From: Acidimicrobiaceae bacterium
GTDB taxonomy: Bacteria; Actinomycetota; Acidimicrobiia; Acidimicrobiales; Bog-793
Assembly (NCBI GenBank): GCA_027459565.1
Contig: DAIDIA010000134.1
Coordinates: 1 to 29,645 of the forward strand
DNA: 29,645 bases
Reading direction: 5' to 3'
Shown: one piece after another, positions 8,651 to 17,263 of the stretch
Layout: each line of letters begins with the position of its first letter
Position numbering within the stretch: the stretch's first letter is position 1
Program-made: the position numbers and the translations under genes
Notes under the pieces: generated by a model
The model's database searches: none
Told to the model about the DNA's origin: nothing
What the model saw: the letters and a program-made list of their open reading frames with translations, nothing else

Positions 8651-9265
8651 ATGCTGCTCATCATTGTCCGTCACGGTGAAACGGCGTGGACCATCTCACG
8701 CCGGTACACGAGCCGGACCGATATCGCGCTGACAGACCTTGGCCGCGATCAGAGCGCCGCCTTGGGGCGGCTTTTGAACGGGATACTTCAGGAGCGGACT
8801 CCCTTGGTCTACTCGAGCCCACTCAGACGTGCAGCCGAGACTATGGCCCTCGCGCTGCCGGATCATCAACACCGGATCGAACCTCTGTTATCCGAGTTCG
8901 ACTATGGATCGTACGAGGGTCTGACGTTTGAGCAGATCAGCGCGGGGCGCCCCGAATGGAACCTCTGGCGCGATGGATGCGAAGATGGCGAGACGATCGA
9001 TGAGGTCACATCGCGCGCGGACCGGTTTCTTGCCAAAGAGGTAGAGAACGCCCCCGCGCCGGTCGTGGTTTTCACCCACGGACACTTCTCACGGATACTG
9101 GCGGCGCGCGCAATCGGGCTCGCCGCAGACTCTGGCTCATTATTTGCGAGTTCTGTCGCCTCAGTCTCCGTTGTGCAAGAGCATCACAAGATTCGATGCA
9201 TTGGACTCTGGAATGCCACTGCGGACCTGATGGATTCCCGCGCCGTCCCCCCCGAATTCCAATGA
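8651..9265 (+). CDS. Histidine phosphatase superfamily protein (phosphoglycerate mutase-like)
   Basis: A 204-residue protein of the branch of histidine phosphatases related to cofactor-dependent phosphoglycerate mutase. The phosphorylated histidine is H8 in IIVRHGETAW. The pocket includes the arginine of SSPLRRAAET at 59-60, acidic residues in LLSEFDYGSYEG and a second histidine, H143, in FTHGHFSRIL. The length and motifs fit a phosphatase (broad sugar-phosphate or glucosyl-3-phosphoglycerate type) better than a true glycolytic mutase, but the substrate is not shown. The ATG at 8651 directly begins the first beta strand; its ribosome binding site is weak (AAGCGGA). It follows the GH65 gene by 65 bp in the same direction and may trim a sugar phosphate made by the block. 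Confidence 0.87.
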   Translation: MLLIIVRHGETAWTISRRYTSRTDIALTDLGRDQSAALGRLLNGILQERTPLVYSSPLRRAAETMALALPDHQHRIEPLLSEFDYGSYEGLTFEQISAGRPEWNLWRDGCEDGETIDEVTSRADRFLAKEVENAPAPVVVFTHGHFSRILAARAIGLAADSGSLFASSVASVSVVQEHHKIRCIGLWNATADLMDSRAVPPEFQ

Positions 9266-9599
9266 AATCCCCTCTCTTCTACTATTTCTCGGCGCAAGCT
9301 GGACCAGACGGTTCGCGAGGAGACCAGCCCTGTTCGTTGACGGGCACACAGATGCCTCGTTGTCGCTGATCAAGTCGCTTCCCTTTCGACACGAAATGTC
9401 TCCTCCTGTTTATCCCCTTCCTCCTTCTGATGAGTCCGGGCTCACTCGCACAGCTGTCAGTATGGACATTCAGGGATGTTTCGATTCGAGATCACCTGGA
9501 CCTGCGAGCTTCGATACAGAGGGATCGGGACGTTTTGGGTACGCTGCATGCTGGAGAGAGAATCGAACGTCCGTCTGACCGCCAACATGAGAGGGGGAC
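9266..9599. other. Intergenic region between phosphatase and kinase genes
   Basis: This 334-bp stretch has no recognised gene. It is notable for pyrimidine tracts on the plus strand (CTCCTCCTG and CCTTCCTCCTTC, about 9400-9430), which read as ribosome-binding-site-like purine tracts on the minus strand. No promoter consensus was identified, although the length suggests the kinase gene may have its own promoter. The end carries GAGAGGGGG just before the kinase GTG start. Confidence 0.35.
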
Positions 9600-10520
9600 G
9601 TGATTTTTGATCTCGAGGAAGTTGTCGTCGCCGCGGATGTGGGCGGCACGAACATGCGTGTGGCGCTGATTCGCGGCGACGGGACGGTCCTCTCCCGACG
9701 CGAACAACCAACCCCACACAACGTCGGTGTTCCCGATGAGTTGACAGATCTCATCTCCTCGACTGCGCACCTTGTGCCGGCCGGCGAACGCAGCGCGTCG
9801 CGCGTCGTCGTCGGTTTGCCCGGTCCCATTGACTACCGCTCGGGAAAATTGATTTGGGCGCCACATCTTCCCGAATCATGGCCTGACCAGCTCTCTGAGA
9901 GTAGGCTCCGCGAAGAGATCGGCCTTCCTGTCCAACTGGCAAATGATGCGGACTTGGCAGCCCTTGGAGAGGCATATTTCGGTGCGGGACGCAAGTACCG
10001 CGATGTGGCCTACGTCACCATCTCAACAGGATATGGAGCGGGATTCGTCTTCGACGGTCAGCTCCTGCACGCTACGCGCTCACTCGGCGAGATCGGACAC
10101 ACGATCATCGATTGGATGGCATGGTCGGCGAACCTGCCCGCAACACTCGAGGATCTGGCCTCAGGTTCGGGGATGACGCGCATGGCTGTCGAGCGTGGTC
10201 TTGGCGCGCTGAGCGGTAAGGAGATCAATGAGCGCGCGCATCGAGAGGACCCTGAGGCCCTGCAGATTTGGGAACGCGCCGTTTCTGCTGCGGCAGCCGG
10301 AATCTTCAACGTTGCCAACGCATTCTCGCCCGAGGTCATTGTCATTGGTGGGGGCCTCGGGCTCCAGACTGATTTCTTCCTCGCGCTCGAGGAGACGTTT
10401 TTGCGTCGCGCCTCGAGTCAGATTCCACCGACTCCACTCGTACCGGCCGCGCTCGGAGACGACGCCGGTCTGATAGGCGCCACCAGATGGACAGCCTTGT
10501 CCGACACCGACAATCGATAA
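9600..10520 (+). CDS. ROK family sugar kinase, probable glucokinase, without zinc motif
   Basis: Cytoplasmic kinase of 306 residues that should phosphorylate glucose, or a related sugar, with ATP. The start is GTG at 9600, with GAGAGGGGG two bases upstream. The phosphate loop is DVGGTNMR at 13-20; VVGLPGPID, the catalytic pair N115 and D116 in LANDADLAALGEAYFG, ISTGYGAGFVFDG and EIGHTII (H167) follow, and VIVIGGGLG is the adenosine-side motif. What is odd is that the ROK zinc site, usually CxCGxxGCxE shortly after the GH motif, is absent: residues 168-190 read DWMAWSANLPATLEDLASG, and the whole protein has no cysteine. Glucose is suggested because GH65 phosphorolysis upstream releases it and pgi lies downstream. 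The specificity is inferred. Confidence 0.85.
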   Translation: MIFDLEEVVVAADVGGTNMRVALIRGDGTVLSRREQPTPHNVGVPDELTDLISSTAHLVPAGERSASRVVVGLPGPIDYRSGKLIWAPHLPESWPDQLSESRLREEIGLPVQLANDADLAALGEAYFGAGRKYRDVAYVTISTGYGAGFVFDGQLLHATRSLGEIGHTIIDWMAWSANLPATLEDLASGSGMTRMAVERGLGALSGKEINERAHREDPEALQIWERAVSAAAAGIFNVANAFSPEVIVIGGGLGLQTDFFLALEETFLRRASSQIPPTPLVPAALGDDAGLIGATRWTALSDTDNR

Positions 10521-10880
10521 GACTTCTTCAAAGGACCGATGAAGAACACGTTGCGCGTCAATAACAAGCGCTTCAGCGCCGCGATCGCGGCAACTCACAG
10601 TTTCCCATCCAAAAGACAGCCAGTCGAGCGGCGTGTCGAATCCTCCACAGCGCCACGAGGGAATCCACGCGCTCCGCGGCCCTGAGGTGCCCGCGACTAC
10701 GGCTGACAGCAATTTTGCCGCGGCATTGCAGGAAAATTCTCTCGCGTCTGACTGCGACTCCGGCGAACTTAAGATCGATGATCGGCGGCACACCACAGAA
10801 CAGTCTGCAAAGCGTGATGGTGAGAGAGAAGTCCAGTTCACGGAGTGGCAGCTTCATCATAAAAGAGACGGGATGTACCC
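10521..10880. other. Intergenic region upstream of pgi
   Basis: A 360-bp gap with no gene I can support and no clear promoter. Open frames on both strands lack ribosome binding sites and look random. Its size suggests that pgi and the four genes after it are transcribed from a promoter here. The end carries an AG-rich stretch, AAAAGAGACGGG, before the pgi start. Confidence 0.35.
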
Positions 10881-12527
10881 ATGCCAGAGATCTCATTGCG
10901 ACATCTTGCATCGTGGAAGGCGCTTCAGAGCCACTACGAAGAGATCGCCCCGTTACATCTGCGTGATCTCTTCGCGCAAGATCCTGACCGAGGTGAGCGC
11001 CTGACCGCGGAGGCGGCCGGGATCTATCTTGACTTTTCGAAACACCGCGTCACCGACAAGACCCTCCAATTGCTCTTCGATCTCGCCAGGGAGACCGATC
11101 TTGAAGAGCGAAGAGAGCAGATGTTCCAAGGCGCGCATATCAATGTCTCGGAGAACCGTGCCGATCTCGGTATTGCGCTGAGGATGCCGAAGGAATCCTC
11201 CTTGGTCGTTGACGGTGTTGATGTCGTCAGGGAAGTTCACCAGGTGTTGGACCAGATGACGGAGTTCTCAGACCGCGTCCGTTCTGGTACCTGGAGAGGG
11301 CACACCGGCCTTGCCATCAAAAATGTCGTGAACATCGGTATCGGTGGCTCGGATCTTGGCCCGGTGATGGCCTACGAGGCCCTGCGTTACTATGCGCGGC
11401 GCGATCTGAACTTCCGGTTCATCTCGAACGTCGACGCTACCGACCTCGTTGAAGCGCTGCGAGACCTTGACGCTGCCGAGACACTGTTCATCGTCTGCTC
11501 GAAGACCTTCGGAACCCTCGAGACGCTCACCAACGCCCACTCCGCGCGCGACTGGCTCGTTGGCCAACTCGGAAAGGACGCAGTGGCGAAGCACTTCGTC
11601 GCCGTTTCCACCGACGTTGCACGCGTCTGCGAGTTTGGTATCGACCGCGAGAACATGTTCGGATTCTGGGACTGGGTAGGTGGTCGATACTCCATGGACT
11701 CCGCGATCGGGTTATCCACGATGATCGCAATCGGACCAGAGCACTTCACCGAGATGCTTGCCGGTTTTCACGAAATGGACGTGCACTTTCGCACTGCTCC
11801 AATTGAGAAGAACCTCCCAGTCATCATGGGGTTACTTGGGCTGTGGTACCGAGACTTCTTTGCCTGTCAGACCGTCGGCGTCATGCCATATGACCAGTAC
11901 TTGAGGCGACTTCCCGCATACCTGCAACAGCTGACGATGGAGTCAAACGGAAAGCGCGTCACCAACAACGGCAAACCGGTCGAATATGAGACAGGCGCGA
12001 TCTACTGGGGAGAACCTGGCACAAACGGCCAGCACAGCTTCTACCAACTCATTCACCAGGGCACGACATTGATCCCACTTGACCTCATCGTCTTCGCCCG
12101 CGGACTCAATGTGCTCGGAGACCACCACGACATCTTGTCCTCGAACGTGTTTGCACAGGCCGAGGCACTCGCGTTTGGTACGACCGAAAATGAGGTGCGT
12201 GCAGAGGGAGTCGCTGAACAAACGATTCCGTTCCGCGTAATGGAGGGGAACCGCCCGACGAGCGTCATCATGGCCGAGATGCTCACCCCGCGTCTCCTCG
12301 GGTCACTCGTCGCGCTCTATGAGCATCTCGTGTTTGTTCAGGGTTCCGTCTGGGGAATCGACTCATTCGACCAGTGGGGTGTCGAGTATGGCAAGGTGCT
12401 TGCGGTGAAGATCATCCCCGAACTCACTGCTGACACCGATCCTGAGCTCTCGCACGATCTGTCGACGAACACCCTTATTCGGCGTTACCGGAGACTCAAA
12501 AGAGACGAGGCGGGTCATGGCAACTGA
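10881..12527 (+). CDS. pgi: Glucose-6-phosphate isomerase
   Basis: Interconverts glucose 6-phosphate and fructose 6-phosphate. The 548 residues match the full-length bacterial enzyme. Signatures in order: GIGGSDLGPVMAYEAL near 152, SKTFGTLETLTNA, GGRYSMDSAIG, then WGEPGTNGQHSFYQLIHQG with the catalytic base E378, and FDQWGVEYGK with the catalytic lysine K505. A gap-free comparison by eye with E. coli Pgi (E355, H386) puts leucine 409, not histidine, at the ring-opening position; two histidines lie nearby at 415-416. The ATG at 10881 follows a purine-rich leader. The last 11 bp overlap the gnd start, so this is the first gene of the tight five-gene operon pgi-gnd-pgl-rpiA-zwf. Confidence 0.96.
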   Translation: MPEISLRHLASWKALQSHYEEIAPLHLRDLFAQDPDRGERLTAEAAGIYLDFSKHRVTDKTLQLLFDLARETDLEERREQMFQGAHINVSENRADLGIALRMPKESSLVVDGVDVVREVHQVLDQMTEFSDRVRSGTWRGHTGLAIKNVVNIGIGGSDLGPVMAYEALRYYARRDLNFRFISNVDATDLVEALRDLDAAETLFIVCSKTFGTLETLTNAHSARDWLVGQLGKDAVAKHFVAVSTDVARVCEFGIDRENMFGFWDWVGGRYSMDSAIGLSTMIAIGPEHFTEMLAGFHEMDVHFRTAPIEKNLPVIMGLLGLWYRDFFACQTVGVMPYDQYLRRLPAYLQQLTMESNGKRVTNNGKPVEYETGAIYWGEPGTNGQHSFYQLIHQGTTLIPLDLIVFARGLNVLGDHHDILSSNVFAQAEALAFGTTENEVRAEGVAEQTIPFRVMEGNRPTSVIMAEMLTPRLLGSLVALYEHLVFVQGSVWGIDSFDQWGVEYGKVLAVKIIPELTADTDPELSHDLSTNTLIRRYRRLKRDEAGHGN

Positions 12528-13548
12528 ACAACCGATGCAGATGGCAATGGTGGGGCTCGGACGTATGGGAGCGAACATCGTTCGTCGACTGATGCGCGAT
12601 GGACATCGCTGCGTTGTATATGACAAGAACAAGGAGGCATCAAGCGCACTTGAAGCCGACGGTGCGATCGCAGCCACGTCTCTTGAGGATCTCGCTGGCA
12701 GGTTCGAATCTCCCCGGGCCGTCTGGCTCATGCTGCCCGCGGCGATCACCCAGACAACCCTGGACCAGCTCGTCGCGTATCTGGAGCCCGGAGACGTTGT
12801 CATCGACGGGGGAAACTCCTTCTATCGCGACGACATCACCCGCGCGCACCAACTCGCCGAACACGGTCTCCACTTCGTTGATTGCGGCACCAGCGGCGGA
12901 ATCTGGGGACTTGAGCGCGGCTACAGCCTGATGATCGGCGGAGAGGACGCGATCGTCCGTCGTCTCGACGCGATCTTCAAATCCATCGCGCCCGGTGCCG
13001 AAGGCGCTGAGGCAACGCAAGGGAGGACTCGAATGGATGGAACCGCTCCACAGGGTTACCTCCATTGCGGACCAAACGGAGCAGGACACTTCGTGAAGAT
13101 GGTGCACAACGGAATCGAGTACGGAATGATGGCTGCGATTGCCGAGGGTCTCACCATCATCAAGCATGCGAATGCCGGCACACTGCCCCGGGTCGCTGAT
13201 GCAGAGACGTCCCCGCTTCGCGATCCTGGGGCCTATGCCTACGACATCGATGTCGCCGAGGTCGCAGAGGTCTGGCGGCGCGGCTCGGTGATCAGCTCCT
13301 GGCTGATCGACCTTACCGCCGAAGCGCTCGCCCGATCTCCTGAACTCGCGGAGTTCAGCGGACGCGTGTCGGACTCGGGCGAAGGACGCTGGACTGTGCA
13401 AGCAGCCATAGATGAGTCGGTTCCGGCGCCCGTCATCAGCGCGGCGCTCTGGCAACGCTACGAGTCACGCGGGGAGGGAGAATTCACCGCCAAGATCCTC
13501 TCCGCAATGCGGTCAGGATTCGGAGGACACGAAGAGAAGAGCCGATGA
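12517..13548 (+). CDS. gnd: 6-phosphogluconate dehydrogenase (decarboxylating), short form
   Basis: Oxidises and decarboxylates 6-phosphogluconate to ribulose 5-phosphate. At 343 residues it belongs to the short form rather than the 470-residue E. coli type. The Rossmann motif is GLGRMGAN at 13-20. DGGNSFYRDD, then FVDCGTSGGIWG and GPNGAGHFVKMVHNGIEYGM follow, with catalytic K194 and E201. The end of the second strand reads VVYDKN: Asp36 there usually means NAD rather than NADP, since NADP enzymes have Asn-Arg-Ser/Thr at this place; this is an inference. It starts inside the last codons of pgi (11-bp overlap) with an ACGAGGCGG-type site, and pgl begins one base after its stop. Confidence 0.94.
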   Translation: MATEQPMQMAMVGLGRMGANIVRRLMRDGHRCVVYDKNKEASSALEADGAIAATSLEDLAGRFESPRAVWLMLPAAITQTTLDQLVAYLEPGDVVIDGGNSFYRDDITRAHQLAEHGLHFVDCGTSGGIWGLERGYSLMIGGEDAIVRRLDAIFKSIAPGAEGAEATQGRTRMDGTAPQGYLHCGPNGAGHFVKMVHNGIEYGMMAAIAEGLTIIKHANAGTLPRVADAETSPLRDPGAYAYDIDVAEVAEVWRRGSVISSWLIDLTAEALARSPELAEFSGRVSDSGEGRWTVQAAIDESVPAPVISAALWQRYESRGEGEFTAKILSAMRSGFGGHEEKSR

Positions 13549-13549
13549 G

Positions 13550-14206
13550 ATGCACCACGACCTGCAGACGTTCGCCGATTCAGACTCTCTTGCCGAGAGC
13601 GCGGCCCAATTCATCTTGGATCGAGCACATCTTGCAGTCACGGGAACGGGACGGTTCACGATGGCGTTGAGCGGCGGCGACACGCCATGGAAAATGCTTG
13701 CTCAACTTGTCCTTCTCGACATGCCCTGGGAGAAGACCTGGATCTACCAGGTCGACGAGCGAATCGCACCACGAGGCGACAAAATGCGAAATCTGACACA
13801 CCTCGAGCGCGCTCTCGGCAACGTCCGTCCGTGCGTCAGGGCCATGCCGGTGGATGATCTCGATCTTGCGAAAGCGACAAGAGACTATGCGCGCGAACTG
13901 CCGGAGCAGATCGATCTCATCCATCTCGGTCTCGGTCGTGACGGCCACACGGCCTCCCTCGTTCCCGATGATCCGGCACTCGAGGTCACCGACAGTCTGA
14001 TCGCGATCACCGGCGTGTACCAGAATCTCCGGAGAATGACCTTCACCTTCCCGGCAATCGCCCGTGCAGACCAGATCCTCTGGCTTGTCACCGGCAGTGA
14101 CAAGCGGAGTCCGCTATCGATGCTTGTGAATGGTGACACCTCCATTCCCGCTGGACGGGTGGAGGCTGCGCGTTCGCTCATCATGGCTGACCACGCCGCG
14201 ATCTAA
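13550..14206 (+). CDS. pgl: 6-phosphogluconolactonase
   Basis: Hydrolyses 6-phosphogluconolactone, the product of Zwf, to 6-phosphogluconate. Of the DevB/Pgl type: MALSGGDTPWKML at about 38-50, IYQVDERIAPRGDKMRN and LIHLGLGRDGHTASLVPDDPAL are the family signatures. The frame is open back to 13412 inside gnd, but I start at the ATG at 13550, which gives 218 residues and places the start one base after the gnd stop, with AAGAGAAG upstream. Translation is probably coupled to gnd. Its position between gnd and rpiA, with zwf last, completes the oxidative branch. Confidence 0.92.
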   Translation: MHHDLQTFADSDSLAESAAQFILDRAHLAVTGTGRFTMALSGGDTPWKMLAQLVLLDMPWEKTWIYQVDERIAPRGDKMRNLTHLERALGNVRPCVRAMPVDDLDLAKATRDYARELPEQIDLIHLGLGRDGHTASLVPDDPALEVTDSLIAITGVYQNLRRMTFTFPAIARADQILWLVTGSDKRSPLSMLVNGDTSIPAGRVEAARSLIMADHAAI

Positions 14207-14209
14207 CCA

Positions 14210-14869
14210 ATGACGATCGAGAACGAGAAGCGGCTCGCCGCAGAAGCCGCCGCTGAACTCGTCAGAGATGGCATGCGACTGGGCCTCGGAACGGGATCGA
14301 CCGTCGCCTATCTTCTCGCGGCGATCGCGCGTCGCCGGCCGCGCGTTACCTTAATTGCCTCCTCGCCACGGACCGAGACAGCCGCACGAGAGCTCGGCCT
14401 CGAGGTCCAATCCTTCGGGTCTCTCGACCGGCTCGATCTCTCGATCGATGGCGCAGACCAGATAACAGCCCAGGGATGGCTCAACAAGGGAGGGGGAGGT
14501 GCCCTCACCCGCGAAAAGATCCTGGCCGCTTCGTCTGAACGATTCATCATCATCGCCGATTCCTCCAAAATTGTCGACCGGCTCCGACCGCCGGTGCCGC
14601 TTGAACTTCTCTCGTTTGGAGTATTGGCAACGCTGCGTCGGATGCCGACCACAAAGATCCGGGACGTATCCGACGGAGCAAGAACTCCTGACGGAGGTGT
14701 CATCGCGGACTACTTCGGGGACTTCGCCGACCCCCGCGAGCTCTCCAATCAGCTGTCGACGACGCCGGGAATCATCGAACACGGGCTCTTTCCCCCGGAG
14801 CTCGTGCACGCGATCTATATCTGCTCAGGGCAGACCGTTACGAAGACAACGAGAAGAGAGCAAAAATGA
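14210..14869 (+). CDS. rpiA: Ribose-5-phosphate isomerase A
   Basis: Interconverts ribulose 5-phosphate, the Gnd product, and ribose 5-phosphate. Length 219 fits RpiA. Signatures: GLGTGSTV at 25-32, then SIDGADQITAQGWLNKGGGGALTREK split into DGAD (D80, D83), K93 and E102, which line up with the catalytic residues of E. coli RpiA. The usual glutamate after the second Asp is glutamine here (Q84), a mild substitution next to the active site. The start at 14210 comes three bases after the pgl stop and has no visible ribosome binding site, so translation is likely coupled. The stop overlaps the zwf start as ATGA. Confidence 0.94.
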   Translation: MTIENEKRLAAEAAAELVRDGMRLGLGTGSTVAYLLAAIARRRPRVTLIASSPRTETAARELGLEVQSFGSLDRLDLSIDGADQITAQGWLNKGGGGALTREKILAASSERFIIIADSSKIVDRLRPPVPLELLSFGVLATLRRMPTTKIRDVSDGARTPDGGVIADYFGDFADPRELSNQLSTTPGIIEHGLFPPELVHAIYICSGQTVTKTTRREQK

Positions 14870-16314
14870 GCCCCCATCACGACGGCAACGACGAATCGAT
14901 TCCTGACAACCACATCTTCGTGCTTTTCGGAGCAACGGGAGACCTCGCGAGGCGAAAGGTCCTCCCCGGGCTCTTCCATCTGGCAGAGGCGGGACTTCTC
15001 CCCGCGAAATACCGAATCATCGGTTCTGCCCCAACCAGATTCGCGGTTACCACGGAGGAGTTCCGTCGCAGCACGAGAGAGGCGATCGAGAAATTCGGGA
15101 CGACAAAACCCACCGATGCCACTTGGTCCTCCTTCGAGGCGACGCTCTCATTCGCCAGCGCGAATTCTGACGGATCGGGAGAGCTCATCGATGCAATTTC
15201 ACACGCCGAACAAGAGATCGGAGCGGATACCCGACGGCTCTACCACCTCGCCATTCCGCCAAATGCCGTCATCGAGATTGTCCGGATGCTGGGATCGAGC
15301 GGCCTGAACCACAACGCGCGCGTCATCTGCGAGAAGCCATTCGGGACCGATCTCTCCTCCGCTCGATCCCTCAACGCGGTCATATCGGCCAACTTCGATG
15401 AATCACAGATCTTTCGGATCGACCATTTTCTCGGAAAGGAGTCTGTCGACAACATCCTCGCCTTTCGGTTCGCGAACGAACTCTTTGAACCGATCTGGAA
15501 TCGACGCCATGTGAGCTACATCCAGATCGATGTGCCCGAGACACTATCGATCGAGGGACGCGCCGACTTCTTCGAGCACACCGGAACATTTCGAGACATG
15601 GTGGTTACCCACCTGTTCCAGGTACTCGGTTTTGTCGCAATGGACCAACCGTCGTCACTCACTGCGGGGCCGCTGCGCGACGAGGTCTGCCGGTTCTTCG
15701 CTTCGATCAAGACAATTGATCCCGACTTCGTCGTACGCGGCCAGTACGACGGCTATCGAGACGAACCCGGCGTCGACCCCAACTCACAGACAGAGACATT
15801 CATCGCACTCCGTGTCGAGGTCGCGAATGACCGATGGGAGGGCGTTCCGTTCTACCTCCGGACCGGAAAGTGCATGGCAGAGAGCCGACAGATCGTCACG
15901 ATTGGCCTACACGAGCCGAATGCACACCTCTTCCCCGTGACAAACGATGCCCAGCACCGTCGAGGCAACATGATCGTCATCGACTTCGCCGATCCCGGCT
16001 CGATTCACACGAATTTTCTGGCAAAACTGCCCGGACCCTCGATGTTCCTCGGCCCCGCCGAGATGACGTTCGACTACAAGGATTCCTTCTGCGCCGCGAA
16101 CAACCTTGAGGCCTACGAGCACCTGATCCGAGAGTGCATGCTGGGAAATCAGACACTCTTCACCAGATCAGATGGCATCGAACGTCTCTGGGAGATCGCG
16201 ACACCGCTGCTGGACCATCCGAAACCGATCGAAATCTATTCAAAGGGCTCGTGGGGCCCAAAGTCAAGCGCATCCGTCGTGGCCCCGCACAAGTGGTACC
16301 TCCCTCACGGGTGA
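14866..16314 (+). CDS. zwf: Glucose-6-phosphate 1-dehydrogenase
   Basis: First enzyme of the oxidative pentose phosphate pathway, oxidising glucose 6-phosphate to 6-phosphogluconolactone. The 482 residues are typical. The coenzyme motif is FGATGDLARRK at 21-31. The substrate motif RIDHFLGKE at 184-192 has Phe where most enzymes have Tyr. The catalytic histidine is H249 in MVVTHLFQVLGF, and YLRTGK follows at about 330. The ATG at 14866 overlaps the rpiA stop by 4 bp (ATGA). It is the last gene of the pgi-gnd-pgl-rpiA-zwf operon. A hairpin covers its stop codon. Confidence 0.95.
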   Translation: MSPHHDGNDESIPDNHIFVLFGATGDLARRKVLPGLFHLAEAGLLPAKYRIIGSAPTRFAVTTEEFRRSTREAIEKFGTTKPTDATWSSFEATLSFASANSDGSGELIDAISHAEQEIGADTRRLYHLAIPPNAVIEIVRMLGSSGLNHNARVICEKPFGTDLSSARSLNAVISANFDESQIFRIDHFLGKESVDNILAFRFANELFEPIWNRRHVSYIQIDVPETLSIEGRADFFEHTGTFRDMVVTHLFQVLGFVAMDQPSSLTAGPLRDEVCRFFASIKTIDPDFVVRGQYDGYRDEPGVDPNSQTETFIALRVEVANDRWEGVPFYLRTGKCMAESRQIVTIGLHEPNAHLFPVTNDAQHRRGNMIVIDFADPGSIHTNFLAKLPGPSMFLGPAEMTFDYKDSFCAANNLEAYEHLIRECMLGNQTLFTRSDGIERLWEIATPLLDHPKPIEIYSKGSWGPKSSASVVAPHKWYLPHG

Positions 16315-16338
16315 CCCTCGGACTCGGAATGGGTCACC
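16310..16338 (+). terminator. Hairpin at the end of the zwf operon
   Basis: GGTGACCC at 16310-16317 and GGGTCACC at 16331-16338 form an 8-bp perfect stem around a 13-nt loop, and the stem includes the zwf TGA. There is no long T run after it, only CTTCCTCTGTG. It probably ends or protects the operon transcript, facing a convergent gene 185 bp on. Confidence 0.55.
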
Positions 16339-16522
16339 TTCCTCTGTGTTGCGCGGGATCGGGATCTGCCGACCAGTCATCAACAAATCCAGAACCCGCC
16401 CCAGTGCCGGACATCGTATGCAGGCACAGCGGTCGCCGGATGAGTCTTTCCCATCACCGACCCATCGCATTCCGCTTGTCGCTATGAATCTGCCGACGGC
16501 TCGTCAACGCGTGTACCGCGCG

Positions 16523-17263
16523 CTAGTACCAGGGAGTGTCCTGATCGAGTACCCAGTCCTGTGGGATGACCCCCCGACCTGCGGCGACTGCGGTGTAGTA
16601 CTTCCACAGCTTCTGGGAGTGGTTCTTCCGATGAAATGTCGCGAGAAAAGAGGTCAACTCCTCCGTTGTCAGCGCCTCGACGGTACCGATCTGCGCCGCG
16701 AGCAGGAGCGACTGGGCATTTTCGACGAAATGGATCGAGTCCGCGAAGAGCGCGGGCACATCCTCGGCGACAAGGACCTCGCCATGGCCGCGAAGCAAGA
16801 GTGCGGCGTCGTCGCCGAGCGTCTTCGCAACCGAACGTCCCTGCTCGGGATTCTGGATCTGCGATGAGTCATAGTGAATGGGAATACCGTTCATCCATCT
16901 GCTTGCGTGATTCTTCACCGGAACGAGCGGCGTGCCCGGCACGATGCTGAATACCGTCGTTGGATCGTGGTGGAAATGGGCGACGGCATTCACGTCTGGT
17001 CGTGCCCGGTAGATCTCCGTATGGATGAACACCTCCCCGGGTGGCTGTCCAGAATCGCCGAGGTTACAGCCCTCGAGATCCACCGTCACGAGCCGGCCGG
17101 GTTCGACAGCGGAGCGCACGTCATAGACCCGCTGGATAAGCAGCGTCTCCGTCCCCGGAATGCGTGCGCTGATGTGCCCGCTGTAGTTCAGGATGTCTGC
17201 ATCGACAAGCATGCGCGAACACACCGCGACCTCCTGGCGCAAGTTATCCAGCGACTGCTCCAT
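16523..17263 (-). CDS. Class II aldolase/adducin family protein
   Basis: A 246-residue zinc enzyme of the class II aldolase/adducin fold, the family of fuculose- and rhamnulose-phosphate aldolases and ribulose-phosphate 4-epimerase. The metal site is visible: H96 and H98 in VAHFHHDPTTVFS and H160 in LLRGHGEVLVAED, with E77 in PPGEVFIHTEIY as the possible fourth ligand or base. NYSGHISARIPG at 26-37 matches the phosphate-loop region. The start at 17263 has GGAGAA six bases upstream. The reaction cannot be told: an aldolase, epimerase or decarboxylase on a sugar or keto acid are all possible. It points towards zwf and lies downstream of the giant gene on the same strand, so a link to either is uncertain. 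Confidence 0.85.
   Translation of the reverse strand: MEQSLDNLRQEVAVCSRMLVDADILNYSGHISARIPGTETLLIQRVYDVRSAVEPGRLVTVDLEGCNLGDSGQPPGEVFIHTEIYRARPDVNAVAHFHHDPTTVFSIVPGTPLVPVKNHASRWMNGIPIHYDSSQIQNPEQGRSVAKTLGDDAALLLRGHGEVLVAEDVPALFADSIHFVENAQSLLLAAQIGTVEALTTEELTSFLATFHRKNHSQKLWKYYTAVAAGRGVIPQDWVLDQDTPWY

Noticed and set aside
9282..9392. A 36-residue minus-strand frame from a GTG with AGGAGGAG seven bases upstream
   Set aside because: The binding site is good but the product is short, without recognisable pattern, and the purine tract may be chance; kept only as a possibility for ribosome profiling.
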